A stretch of 64,000 nucleotides of DNA, from contig OZ245738.1 of NCBI GenBank assembly GCA_965227265.1, forward strand, positions 3,410,001 to 3,474,000, given 5' to 3'. The notes below the pieces were generated by a model, which did not search any database, was not told where the DNA came from, and saw only the letters and a list, made by a program, of their open reading frames with translations. A program made the translations under genes and the position numbers. How positions within the stretch are numbered: the stretch's first letter is position 1; each line of letters starts with the position of its first letter. The stretch comes from UBA2336 sp965227265. Lineage in GTDB: Bacteria > Bacteroidota > Bacteroidia > Cytophagales > Cyclobacteriaceae. Of this stretch, positions 50,380 to 58,083 are shown piece after piece.

Positions 50380-53085
50380 TTATTCACTTCTAAGAGAGGT
50401 TACTGGATTATTCCGGGCTGCGCGGATTGATTGATAGCTCATCGTAAGCCAGGCAATTCCAAAGGCGAATAAGCCGGCAACAATGTAAACTGGTATTCCG
50501 ATCTCAACTTTATAGGTATAGCTTTTGAGCCACCAATTAATTGCATACCACGCGATTGGAGCAGCTAAAACAAAAGCAATCAGAATGAGCCTGCCGAATT
50601 CTTTTGAGAGTAAAACGACAATGCTGCTGACCGAAGCCCCCAATACTTTACGAATACCAATTTCTTTGGTTCGCTGTTCTGCAGTGAAGGAAGTTAGTGC
50701 AAATAATCCAAGACACGCGATGATAATCGCAAGGCTAGCAAAACCGGCAAATGTATTTCCCAGCCGTTGCTCTGCAGAATACATTCGGCCAAAATCTTCA
50801 TCCAGGAAAGAGTATTGGAACGGTTGACCAGGCGCCAGTTTTTTCCATGTTTTTTCTATCGATGAGATTACATTCTCAGAATTCGCAGCTTCGAATCGGA
50901 AGATTACTGTTCCATTATTCTTTTGAAGAAAAAGGGCAAGGGGGCCGATGTTCTGTTTTAATGATTCAAAGTGAAAATCTTCAACAACACCAATGATGGT
51001 CCATGTCTTTAATGAATTCTTGTCAGGCGATCCATCGGGATTGTTTCCATTGAACGTGCTGACCCTTCTACCGATTGGGTCCTTTTCATAGTGAAAAAAC
51101 TTCAAGGCTGATTGATTCATAATTATGCCGGATGAGTCCGAGAGAAAGTCAGCAGAAAAATCCCGGCCGTTAACGATCTTCATCCCCATGGTTTTCACAT
51201 AATCATGATCAATATCCCAGGTTTGCATACCCACCATGTTTTCCTGAGTTGGCTGACTTCCTTCAGGCCAATAGGTATTATCGCTTCGCCATCCGCCCGA
51301 CACAGGAATATATCCAGAAATGCTGCCACTTTTTATAAAGTTATTCTGCAGAACTTCGTTTTTGAATGATTGGATGCTCTTGCCCAACGCATATGCATCG
51401 TTGACAATTAAGACTTGGTCTTTTTCGAAACCGATTTTTTTGTTCTGGATGTAATTCAATTGGCGGTTCACGGTGATTGTAGCAATTACCAGGAAAATTG
51501 AGATCACGAACTGGAATACCACCAACGAACTTCTGATCCAGCCACTTCGCATACCCAGCGAAACATTTCCTTTTAAAACATTAACCGGCTGGAATGCTGA
51601 AAGGAAAAAAGAAGGATATACTCCCGCGAGGATTCCAATGAAAATAGAAGCCACGGCTAACAACGCATAAAACATTGGTTCAGTTAAGGGCAGGGAAAGA
51701 TTTTTCTGTGAAAGGGAATTGAACACAGGCAGGAATGTCCATGCGAGCGCGATAGCGACTAAGAATGATCCGAGACTTAGTAAAATTGATTCCAGTAAAA
51801 ATTGGCGAATAAGATGCGAACGTAGTGAACCCATTACTTTCCGTACACCAACTTCTTTCGCACGATTGGCCGAACGTGCAGTTGAAAGATTCATGAAGTT
51901 GATACAGGCGATGCTAAGAATGAATAAGGCGACAGCAGCAAACAAATAAACATATGTAATGTCACCGTTAGACCCGAGCCCTTCCGCAAGTAGATCAGAA
52001 TGCAAGTGAATGTCGGTTAACGGCATGAGCGTGTACTCCCAAATATTACCAGCCGATTTAAATTTTTCCATCGTAAATTCTCCACCAAGCACAGCGGCAG
52101 CCTGCGGGCCTATGTATTTTTCTATAACTGCCGGAAGTTTTTGCTCTAGCGATTTTGCATCAGCTGGGGTTTTTAATAAAAGGTACGTGTGAAAGTTATT
52201 GCTTAAAAAATTTGCATGCTGTGCTTCATCCAATCCGGCCATGGCAATAAGAATATCGAAGTGAAAATGGGCAGCTGTTGGCATGTCTTCAAACACCGCG
52301 GTAACTTTTACATTCAAATTATTATCCAGGATCAAAGATTGACCCAGCACATTTCCATCCGGAAAATGTTTATCTGCAATCTTTTTACTGATGGCAACTG
52401 AATTGGGCTCTGTCAATGCTGTGGAAGCATCTCCGGAAATAACCGGAACAGAGAATACGTTGAAAAAAGTACTGTCAGTCCAAACCACATCATTTTCTTT
52501 GATATTATCGGTACCCTCTGCACGCTTAACGAGGTACGATCCTCTTGATCGAAAACGAACGGACGCTTCAACTTCCGGATAATCATGCACAATAGCATCA
52601 CCTAATGGAGCTGATGCTACTGCAAGACGGTAGTGGTTGCCTCCAAATTTAATTTCACTATTCACCCGGTAAATGCGATCCGCCTTTTCATGATGACGAT
52701 CATAGCTTAACTCATTTTGAATAAAAAGAATAATCACCAGGCACGCAGCAATGCCAGTCGCTAATCCCGCAACGTTAATGAGAGAATAAAACTTATTCTT
52801 CGTTAATGAACGGATCGCAATAAGAAGATAATTCTTTAACATGACCTTGGTGTTTAGATTTTCTAACTTCAACGTTTGCTTTTGTATTTCGCGTAAGCCA
52901 CCGGTGTGGCCGAACGATTTTAACACGGTATGATAGGCATCTAAAAAGCGTTTGCCGGATTGCATTTCGGTTTCAACGGAACTGCAGATGTGATCAATCA
53001 ATTCATCTCTCAATCCATCGACAACAATGCCTCGATACTCAACATCTTTAATAATGTAATTAATATGTTCAGCTGTCAGCTCCAT
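50380..53085 (-). CDS. FtsX/MacB-type ABC transporter permease, PadR-linked
   Basis: 901-residue permease with two MacB/FtsX modules. The N-terminal 75 residues are a soluble prefix domain (GLRDELIDHICSSVETEM). Two core halves follow, each with a long extracytoplasmic MacB_PCD loop and membrane segments (IAVALAWTFLPVFNSL; helix near IACLGLFALTSF), and conserved RAKEVGVRKVMGS and RTKEIGIRKVLGA loops that contact the ATPase. No ATP-binding gene is adjacent, so the partner must be elsewhere. Its ATG overlaps the PadR gene stop (TGATG). Likely involved in export of peptides, antimicrobials or lipoproteins. Confidence 0.88.
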   Translation of the reverse strand: MELTAEHINYIIKDVEYRGIVVDGLRDELIDHICSSVETEMQSGKRFLDAYHTVLKSFGHTGGLREIQKQTLKLENLNTKVMLKNYLLIAIRSLTKNKFYSLINVAGLATGIAACLVIILFIQNELSYDRHHEKADRIYRVNSEIKFGGNHYRLAVASAPLGDAIVHDYPEVEASVRFRSRGSYLVKRAEGTDNIKENDVVWTDSTFFNVFSVPVISGDASTALTEPNSVAISKKIADKHFPDGNVLGQSLILDNNLNVKVTAVFEDMPTAAHFHFDILIAMAGLDEAQHANFLSNNFHTYLLLKTPADAKSLEQKLPAVIEKYIGPQAAAVLGGEFTMEKFKSAGNIWEYTLMPLTDIHLHSDLLAEGLGSNGDITYVYLFAAVALFILSIACINFMNLSTARSANRAKEVGVRKVMGSLRSHLIRQFLLESILLSLGSFLVAIALAWTFLPVFNSLSQKNLSLPLTEPMFYALLAVASIFIGILAGVYPSFFLSAFQPVNVLKGNVSLGMRSGWIRSSLVVFQFVISIFLVIATITVNRQLNYIQNKKIGFEKDQVLIVNDAYALGKSIQSFKNEVLQNNFIKSGSISGYIPVSGGWRSDNTYWPEGSQPTQENMVGMQTWDIDHDYVKTMGMKIVNGRDFSADFLSDSSGIIMNQSALKFFHYEKDPIGRRVSTFNGNNPDGSPDKNSLKTWTIIGVVEDFHFESLKQNIGPLALFLQKNNGTVIFRFEAANSENVISSIEKTWKKLAPGQPFQYSFLDEDFGRMYSAEQRLGNTFAGFASLAIIIACLGLFALTSFTAEQRTKEIGIRKVLGASVSSIVVLLSKEFGRLILIAFVLAAPIAWYAINWWLKSYTYKVEIGIPVYIVAGLFAFGIAWLTMSYQSIRAARNNPVTSLRSE

Positions 53086-53417
53086 CAGGAAACGGAAACG
53101 TTTAGCACAGCACTCATTGTTTTAATGAAGGAAATAAATTCACCCACCTTATTATCGACTACATTTTTACCTACAGCTGTTAGCGAATAATATTTGCGCA
53201 CACGCTTGCCGATTGCTTCAGTTTCGGTTTTGAGAAAACCCTCAGCTTCCATCTTATGAAGTGTAGGATAGAGAGCTCCTTCTGTAAGCAAAATTGTTCC
53301 CGCTGACAATTCTTTTACCCGTTGCGTGATTTCATAGCCGTACATTTTGCCATGATCGGCCAGGATTTTCAGGATAATTGTCTGGAGTGTACCTTTTAAA
53401 AGTTCTGTCGAATGCAT
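53085..53417 (-). CDS. PadR-family transcriptional regulator
   Basis: 110-residue winged-helix repressor. The ATG at 53417 starts MHSTELLKGTLQTIILKILA, the usual PadR opening; the wing region is SAGTILLTEGALYPTLHKME. A C-terminal helix mediates dimerisation. It overlaps the permease gene by one base and probably represses itself and the permease in response to a ligand. Three ATGCAT-containing motifs lie around and upstream of the start, including a palindrome at 53431-53442. Start choice is firm because the upstream extension lacks homology-like features. Confidence 0.92.
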   Translation of the reverse strand: MHSTELLKGTLQTIILKILADHGKMYGYEITQRVKELSAGTILLTEGALYPTLHKMEAEGFLKTETEAIGKRVRKYYSLTAVGKNVVDNKVGEFISFIKTMSAVLNVSVS

Positions 53418-53430
53418 AATACCTAATTCT

Positions 53431-53442
53431 CTTATGCATAAG
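53431..53442. promoter_or_regulatory. Candidate PadR operator palindrome
   Basis: CTTATGCATAAG is a perfect 12-bp palindrome 14 bp upstream of the padR ATG. ATGCAT also occurs at the start codon (53412-53417) and near 53499-53504, so the word is repeated through the regulator leader. Autoregulation is likely for PadR; binding here is inferred. Confidence 0.4.
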
Positions 53443-53542
53443 ACGCTAATTCTTACACGAAGTTGCGCCTGATGAAAGAAATAATTTAATATGCTCTGCA
53501 TGCATACCAAATATTTTATACCTTCGACATCGATTGCATGGG

Positions 53543-53977
53543 ATGAGAAAAGAAGAAACCATAGATTATCACATTAAAACGGCCTGGCATGCTATAGCGC
53601 GGATGTACAATCATCAGGCGTTGAAACATGGCGGTACGATGTCAATCGGGTTTGCACTGTTGAACATTGATGCCGAAGAAGGAACCCCGGCTACAAAGAT
53701 TGCTCCGCTGATGGGACTTGAAGCAAGAAGCTTAACACGACTGCTGAAGTCGATGGAAGAAAAAGGATTGATATGCCGTGAAAACGATAAAGTTGACAAA
53801 CGATCAGTTAGAATAAAGCTTACGGAAGAGGGGAAGAAACAACGCGAACATTCTAAGAACACTGTGTTACGATTTAATGAAGCTGTGCGTAAACAGTTGC
53901 CGGAAGATAAGCTGAATGTTTTCTTTGAAGTAGTTCAGAACATCAACCAGATCATCGAAAAGAATACTATTTATTAG
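53543..53977 (+). CDS. MarR-family regulator of the fad operon (probable)
   Basis: 144-residue winged-helix protein. The ATG at 53543 is preferred to TTG 53534. The HTH is MGLEARSLTRLLKSMEEKGL and the wing contains KVDKRSVRIKLTEEG, both typical of MarR. It lies 33 bp upstream of fadN on the same strand and is divergent from padR, so it may sense acyl-CoA or another ligand and control the fad genes. No operator is evident; autorepression is a guess. Confidence 0.9.
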   Translation: MRKEETIDYHIKTAWHAIARMYNHQALKHGGTMSIGFALLNIDAEEGTPATKIAPLMGLEARSLTRLLKSMEEKGLICRENDKVDKRSVRIKLTEEGKKQREHSKNTVLRFNEAVRKQLPEDKLNVFFEVVQNINQIIEKNTIY

Positions 53978-54010
53978 AACCAGTAAATCATTGTCACCTA
54001 ATACCTACAA

Positions 54011-56410
54011 ATGAAAAGATCAATTCGCAAAGTAGCCGTCCTTGGTTCAGGTATCATGGGCTCGCGCATTGCCTCGCACTTCGCCAACATTGGCGTGGAT
54101 GTATTGTTGCTTGACATTGCTCCGAAAGAATTAACAGAAGACGAAAAGAAAAAAGGCTTAATGCTCGATCATCCTGCAGTAAAAAACAGGATCGTTAATT
54201 CGGCCTTTGATGCAACACTTAAAGCAAATCCCGCATCGCTCTTCAGCAAAAAATTTGCATCGCGTGTAAAGCTGGGAAACTTTACCGATGACATGCCCAA
54301 AATTAAAAACTTCGATTGGATCATTGAAGTGGTAGTCGAAAATCTTGACATCAAGAAAAAAGTTTACGAAGAAGTTGAAAAGCACAGAACAGCCGGAACA
54401 TTAATTACCTCTAACACTTCCGGTATTCCGATTCACCTAATGGCCGAAGGTAGGGGTGAAGATTTTCAAAAGCATTTTGCCGGAACCCACTTCTTCAATC
54501 CTCCGCGCTATTTAAAGTTACTGGAAATTATTCCTACAGCCAAGACTGATCCGGAAGTCACAAAGTTTTTACTACACTATGGAGATCTGTTCTTAGGAAA
54601 GACAACCGTATTGTGTAAAGACACTCCTGCCTTTATTGGAAACAGGGTTGGTGTTTATGGTTTGTTGAAAGTGATCGACTCTATGCGCAAGTTCGAGTTG
54701 AATGTGGATGAAGTTGATAAGCTTACCGGACCGGTGATTGGAAGACCAAAGTCAGCAACATTCAGAACATCAGATGTTGTTGGATTGGATACATTGGTAA
54801 AAGTTGCGAACAACTTATATGCGGGCTTACCAAACGATGAAGGCCGCGAAATGTTTAAGCTGCCGGAAGTTGTCGCGAAGCTTGAGCAAAACAAATGGCT
54901 CGGTGATAAAACCGGCCAGGGTTTCTACAAGAAAACAAAAAACGCAAAGGGTCAGACGGAAATCTTAACACTTGATCTTAAAACGCTTGATTATAAAGAA
55001 AAGCAAAAAGCAAAATTTGCAACGCTTGAAACAACCAAGACGATCGACAACCTAAAAGATCGTTTTAAAGTATTGCTCGCAGGTCAGGATAAAGCGGGAG
55101 AATTTTATCGCGATATGTTCTACGACTTGTTCAAGTACGTGAGCTTTCGCATTCCCGAAATCAGCGATGAGCTTTTCAGAATCGATGACGCAGTGAGCGG
55201 AGGTTTCGGTTGGGATATTGGCCCGTTTGAAACCTGGGATGCAGTTGGTGTTGAGAAAAGTGTTCCGTTAATGGAAGCAGCCGGGTATAAACCGAACGAC
55301 TGGGTCTATGAAATGCTTGATGGCGGCAACAAATCGTTTTACAAAGTTGATGGCGGTGTTAAGAAGTATTATGACATCCCAAGCAAATCGTACAAAGCAA
55401 TTCCGGGTAAAGAAGAATTTATCATTCTTGAAAATAAGAAAGACAGCATTGTTTGGAAAAATGCAGATTCAAAAGTTATTGACCTGGGTGATGGCGTTCT
55501 TAATTTCTCGTGGAGCTCAAAAAGTTATACTCTGGGAAGCAGCGTAATTGAAGGATTAAATAAATCCATTGAACTTGCGGAAAAAGATTTCCGAGGACTA
55601 GTTGTTGGTCATCAAGGTCCAGACTTTTCACTCGGTGCAAACCTTGGGCTTGTATTCATGTATGCGATCGAACAGGATTATGATGAGATCGATTTCATGA
55701 TCAAAGCATTCCAGAATTCAGTAATGCGGTTGCGGTACTCGACCATTCCGGTCGTTGTTGCTCCACAAGGAAGAACACTGGGTGGTGGATGCGAAATGAC
55801 TATGCATGCTGACATTGCGCAAGCCGCTGCGGAGACCTACATCGGATTAGTAGAAGTAGGCGTAGGCCTCATCCCTGGAGGCGGAGGGACAAAAGAGTTC
55901 ACCAAGCGCGTAAGCGATTCATTGCAAGAAGGCGATGTTGAGCTGAACGCACTTCAAAATGCTTTTATGACTATCGCGACAGCAAAAGTTGCAACGTCAG
56001 CCGAAGAAGCTCGTGAACTCGGCATTTTAAAAACCGTTGATCGGGTTTCGATGAATAGGGATCGCCAGATCGCAGACGCTAAACAAGCTGTGCTTGATTT
56101 AGCGGAGGCAGGCTACACGATGCCACAACAAGCAAAAAATATTAAAGTGCAAGGCCGCACAGGACAAGCATTATTCCTTGCCGGATTACAAGGCATGCAG
56201 ATGGGGAAATTCATTTCTGAACATGATGCCAAAGTTGCTAAGTGGATTGCGAATGTTATGTGTGGTGGAGATTTAACTTCTCCGCAAGAAGTAACAGAGC
56301 AATATCTTCTTGATCTTGAAAGAGAAGCATTCTTGTCGTTAACAGGTGAACGCAAAACATTGGAAAGAATTCAAGCAATACTAACAGGCGGAAAACCATT
56401 GAGAAACTAG
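54011..56410 (+). CDS. fadN: 3-hydroxyacyl-CoA dehydrogenase/enoyl-CoA hydratase FadN
   Basis: 799-residue bifunctional beta-oxidation enzyme. The dehydrogenase half comes first (NAD site VLGSGIMGSRIASH, residues 10-23; GTHFFNPPRYLKLLE active-site region), and the hydratase half follows (PQGRTLGGGCEMTMHAD, oxyanion-hole GGG; GLVEVGVGLIPGGGG). This order, opposite to E. coli FadB, matches FadN of Bacillus. It is first of fadN-fadA-fadE. The stop codon forms part of the left inverted repeat of a four-helix-bundle insert. Confidence 0.95.
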   Translation: MKRSIRKVAVLGSGIMGSRIASHFANIGVDVLLLDIAPKELTEDEKKKGLMLDHPAVKNRIVNSAFDATLKANPASLFSKKFASRVKLGNFTDDMPKIKNFDWIIEVVVENLDIKKKVYEEVEKHRTAGTLITSNTSGIPIHLMAEGRGEDFQKHFAGTHFFNPPRYLKLLEIIPTAKTDPEVTKFLLHYGDLFLGKTTVLCKDTPAFIGNRVGVYGLLKVIDSMRKFELNVDEVDKLTGPVIGRPKSATFRTSDVVGLDTLVKVANNLYAGLPNDEGREMFKLPEVVAKLEQNKWLGDKTGQGFYKKTKNAKGQTEILTLDLKTLDYKEKQKAKFATLETTKTIDNLKDRFKVLLAGQDKAGEFYRDMFYDLFKYVSFRIPEISDELFRIDDAVSGGFGWDIGPFETWDAVGVEKSVPLMEAAGYKPNDWVYEMLDGGNKSFYKVDGGVKKYYDIPSKSYKAIPGKEEFIILENKKDSIVWKNADSKVIDLGDGVLNFSWSSKSYTLGSSVIEGLNKSIELAEKDFRGLVVGHQGPDFSLGANLGLVFMYAIEQDYDEIDFMIKAFQNSVMRLRYSTIPVVVAPQGRTLGGGCEMTMHADIAQAAAETYIGLVEVGVGLIPGGGGTKEFTKRVSDSLQEGDVELNALQNAFMTIATAKVATSAEEARELGILKTVDRVSMNRDRQIADAKQAVLDLAEAGYTMPQQAKNIKVQGRTGQALFLAGLQGMQMGKFISEHDAKVAKWIANVMCGGDLTSPQEVTEQYLLDLEREAFLSLTGERKTLERIQAILTGGKPLRN

Positions 56411-56428
56411 TATTTAGTCGTTAGTCTT
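56408..56428 (+). repeat. Left end of four-helix-bundle element
   Basis: TAGTATTTAGT (56408-56418) is the inverted counterpart of ACTAAATACTA at 56800-56810. The overlapping TTTAGTCGTTAGTCTT (56413-56428) matches the spacer between fadA and fadE (58014-58029) at 14 of 16 bases. Confidence 0.55.
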
Positions 56429-56442
56429 AAGTAGTTAGATAA

Positions 56443-56793
56443 ATGAATAATTACAAAGAATTAAAGGTTTGGCAAAAAGCAGTCGATCTGGCTGTCAAAG
56501 TATATGAATCGACAAAAGCATTTCCTCGCGAAGAAGTTTATGGGCTAACTTCTCAAATCAGAAGATGTGCTGTATCTGTTGCTTCTAATATTGCTGAAGG
56601 CGCGGGTAGAAATACTAAGAAAGACTTTAATAATTTCTTAGGGATTTCAAATGGATCAATGAGTGAGCTTGAAACGCAACTGATTATAGCAAGCAAAGTG
56701 GATTTATTAAGCGAATCAACTCTTGAGTCATTTCAAAAGGATATTACTGAAATACAAAAAATGAATCGGGCTTTACAGAAGTCCCTTAGTTAA
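56443..56793 (+). CDS. Four-helix-bundle protein (S23/IVS-type, TIGR02436-like)
   Basis: 116-residue all-helical protein with the family pattern ELKVWQKAVDLAVKVYEST, FPREEVYGLTSQIRRCAVS, SNIAEGAGRN and SMSELETQLIIAS. The family was first found in intervening sequences of 23S rRNA genes and is related in fold to Avd, the accessory protein of diversity-generating retroelements; its function is unknown. It interrupts the fadN-fadA order and is flanked by inverted repeats, so it looks like cargo of a small mobile element rather than a beta-oxidation gene. Confidence 0.88.
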   Translation: MNNYKELKVWQKAVDLAVKVYESTKAFPREEVYGLTSQIRRCAVSVASNIAEGAGRNTKKDFNNFLGISNGSMSELETQLIIASKVDLLSESTLESFQKDITEIQKMNRALQKSLS

Positions 56794-56799
56794 CTATTT

Positions 56800-56818
56800 A
56801 CTAAATACTAAAGACTTA
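56800..56818 (+). repeat. Right end of four-helix-bundle element
   Basis: ACTAAATACTA (56800-56810) is the inverted copy of the left end. ATACTAAAGACTTA (56805-56818) recurs exactly at 58066-58079. The last A is the first base of the fadA start codon. Confidence 0.55.
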
Positions 56819-57993
56819 TGAATGCATACATCGTAGCGGGATACAGAACAGCAGTAGGTAAAGCAAAAAAAGGCGGCTTTCGTTTCACAAGACCAGATGA
56901 TTTAGCATCAGATGTTATTAAGCATTTGGTGAAATCAGTTCCGGGAATTGAAAACAGTATGGTCGATGACTTGATTGTAGGCAACGCAGTGCCCGAAGCA
57001 GAGCAAGGCATGCAGATGGGAAGAATGATCTCGTTGCTTGCACTTGGGCTTGATGCTCCGGGCATAATAATCAATCGTTATTGCGGATCAGGTGTGGAAG
57101 CAATTGCGATTGCATCGGCACGAATTCACGCAGGTCAGGCTGATGTGATTATTGCTGGCGGAACAGAATCGATGTCGCTAGTACCCGTAATGGGATTTCG
57201 TACCGCGTTGAATTATGAGATCGCGAAAAATCACCCGACTTATTATACAAGCATGGGCTTAACGGCCGAAGAAATTTCGAAACAGTATAAGATCTCACGC
57301 GAAGAACAGGATCAGTTTTCATACGAATCACACATGAAAGCTGCGGCCGCCTGGAAAGCTGAAAAATTTAAAGGCGAGATTGTTCCCATCACGGTGAAGG
57401 AAGTTTACGTGGATGAGAACATGAAAAAGAAAACCCGCGAGTTTGTGGTGGAGAAAGACGAAGGTATTCGTGCAGACACAACGGTTGAAGGATTGTCAAA
57501 GCTTAAACCTGTGTTTGCTGCAGGCGGAACGGTAACAGCAGGAAATTCATCACAAACTTCTGATGGCGCTGCATTTGCGTTAGTCGTTTCAGAAAAGATT
57601 GTAAAACAATTAAACCTGAAACCCATCGCACGCATGGTTAGCTATGCAGCAGCAGGCGTTGATCCGCGTATTATGGGTATTGGCCCGGTAGCGGCAATTC
57701 CAAAAGCATTAAAGATTGCCGGGCTGAAGCTGCAGGATATTGATTTGATCGAATTGAATGAAGCTTTTGCTGCACAAGCATTAGCTGTGGTAAAAGAACT
57801 TGGTATTGATAAATCAAAGTTGAATGTAAATGGCGGAGCGATCGCGGTAGGCCATCCACTGGGATCTTCTGGTGCCAGATTATCGGTTCAATTGTTCAAT
57901 GAACTTACGAGACAAAAGAAAAAATACGGTATGGTTACAGCATGCGTTGGCGGAGGCCAGGGTGTTGCAGGGATTTATGAAATGTTGAATTAG
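56818..57993 (+). CDS. fadA: Acetyl-CoA acyltransferase FadA (thiolase)
   Basis: 391-residue 3-ketoacyl-CoA thiolase, last step of each beta-oxidation round. Nucleophile Cys89 in NRYCGSGVEAI, general-base His in GHPLGSSGAR and second Cys in TACVGGGQG are all present. Length is normal for a degradative thiolase. It partners FadN; the order fadN-fadA-fadE is interrupted only by the four-helix-bundle element. The start codon overlaps the element's right repeat. Confidence 0.95.
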   Translation: MNAYIVAGYRTAVGKAKKGGFRFTRPDDLASDVIKHLVKSVPGIENSMVDDLIVGNAVPEAEQGMQMGRMISLLALGLDAPGIIINRYCGSGVEAIAIASARIHAGQADVIIAGGTESMSLVPVMGFRTALNYEIAKNHPTYYTSMGLTAEEISKQYKISREEQDQFSYESHMKAAAAWKAEKFKGEIVPITVKEVYVDENMKKKTREFVVEKDEGIRADTTVEGLSKLKPVFAAGGTVTAGNSSQTSDGAAFALVVSEKIVKQLNLKPIARMVSYAAAGVDPRIMGIGPVAAIPKALKIAGLKLQDIDLIELNEAFAAQALAVVKELGIDKSKLNVNGGAIAVGHPLGSSGARLSVQLFNELTRQKKKYGMVTACVGGGQGVAGIYEMLN

Positions 57994-58009
57994 AAAGTAA
58001 ATAGTCCTG

Positions 58010-58079
58010 AGTCTTTAGTCCTTAGACTTCAGCGACAGCGACAAATACTAAGGACTAAAGACTTAATACTAAAGACTTA
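58010..58079 (+). repeat. Solo MITE-like copy of the four-helix-bundle element
   Basis: The fadA-fadE spacer holds a perfect 16-bp inverted repeat, AGTCTTTAGTCCTTAG (58010-58025) with CTAAGGACTAAAGACT (58048-58063), then ATACTAAAGACTTA (58066-58079), exact copy of the right end upstream of fadA. 58014-58029 matches the left end of the gene-bearing element at 14 of 16. It thus looks like both element ends joined without the gene. Confidence 0.55.
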
Positions 58080-58083
58080 AGAA

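Larger units (their letters stand above)
56408..56818 (+). mobile_element. Putative small mobile element carrying the four-helix-bundle gene
   Basis: A ~410-bp segment bounded by the 11-bp inverted repeat TAGTATTTAGT / ACTAAATACTA and containing only the four-helix-bundle gene. The right end continues as ATACTAAAGACTTA (56805-56818), repeated exactly at 58066-58079. No transposase is encoded, so mobility would need to be in trans. Boundaries are approximate because the left end merges with the fadN stop codon and the right end with the fadA start codon. Confidence 0.45.

Noticed and set aside
50310..50393. 28-codon frame (ATG 50310) downstream of the TPR gene
   Set aside because: It overlaps the 3' end of the FtsX permease gene, has no family or hydrophobic pattern, and lacks a promoter; length is within chance.
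58010..58063. Simple terminator reading for the hairpin between fadA and fadE
   Set aside because: The stem is AT-rich with a 22-nt loop and no T run, and the operon continues into fadE.
56408..58079. Repeats in the fad operon as a CRISPR array
   Set aside because: Only a few short units in inverted and direct orientation, no regular spacers and no cas genes.
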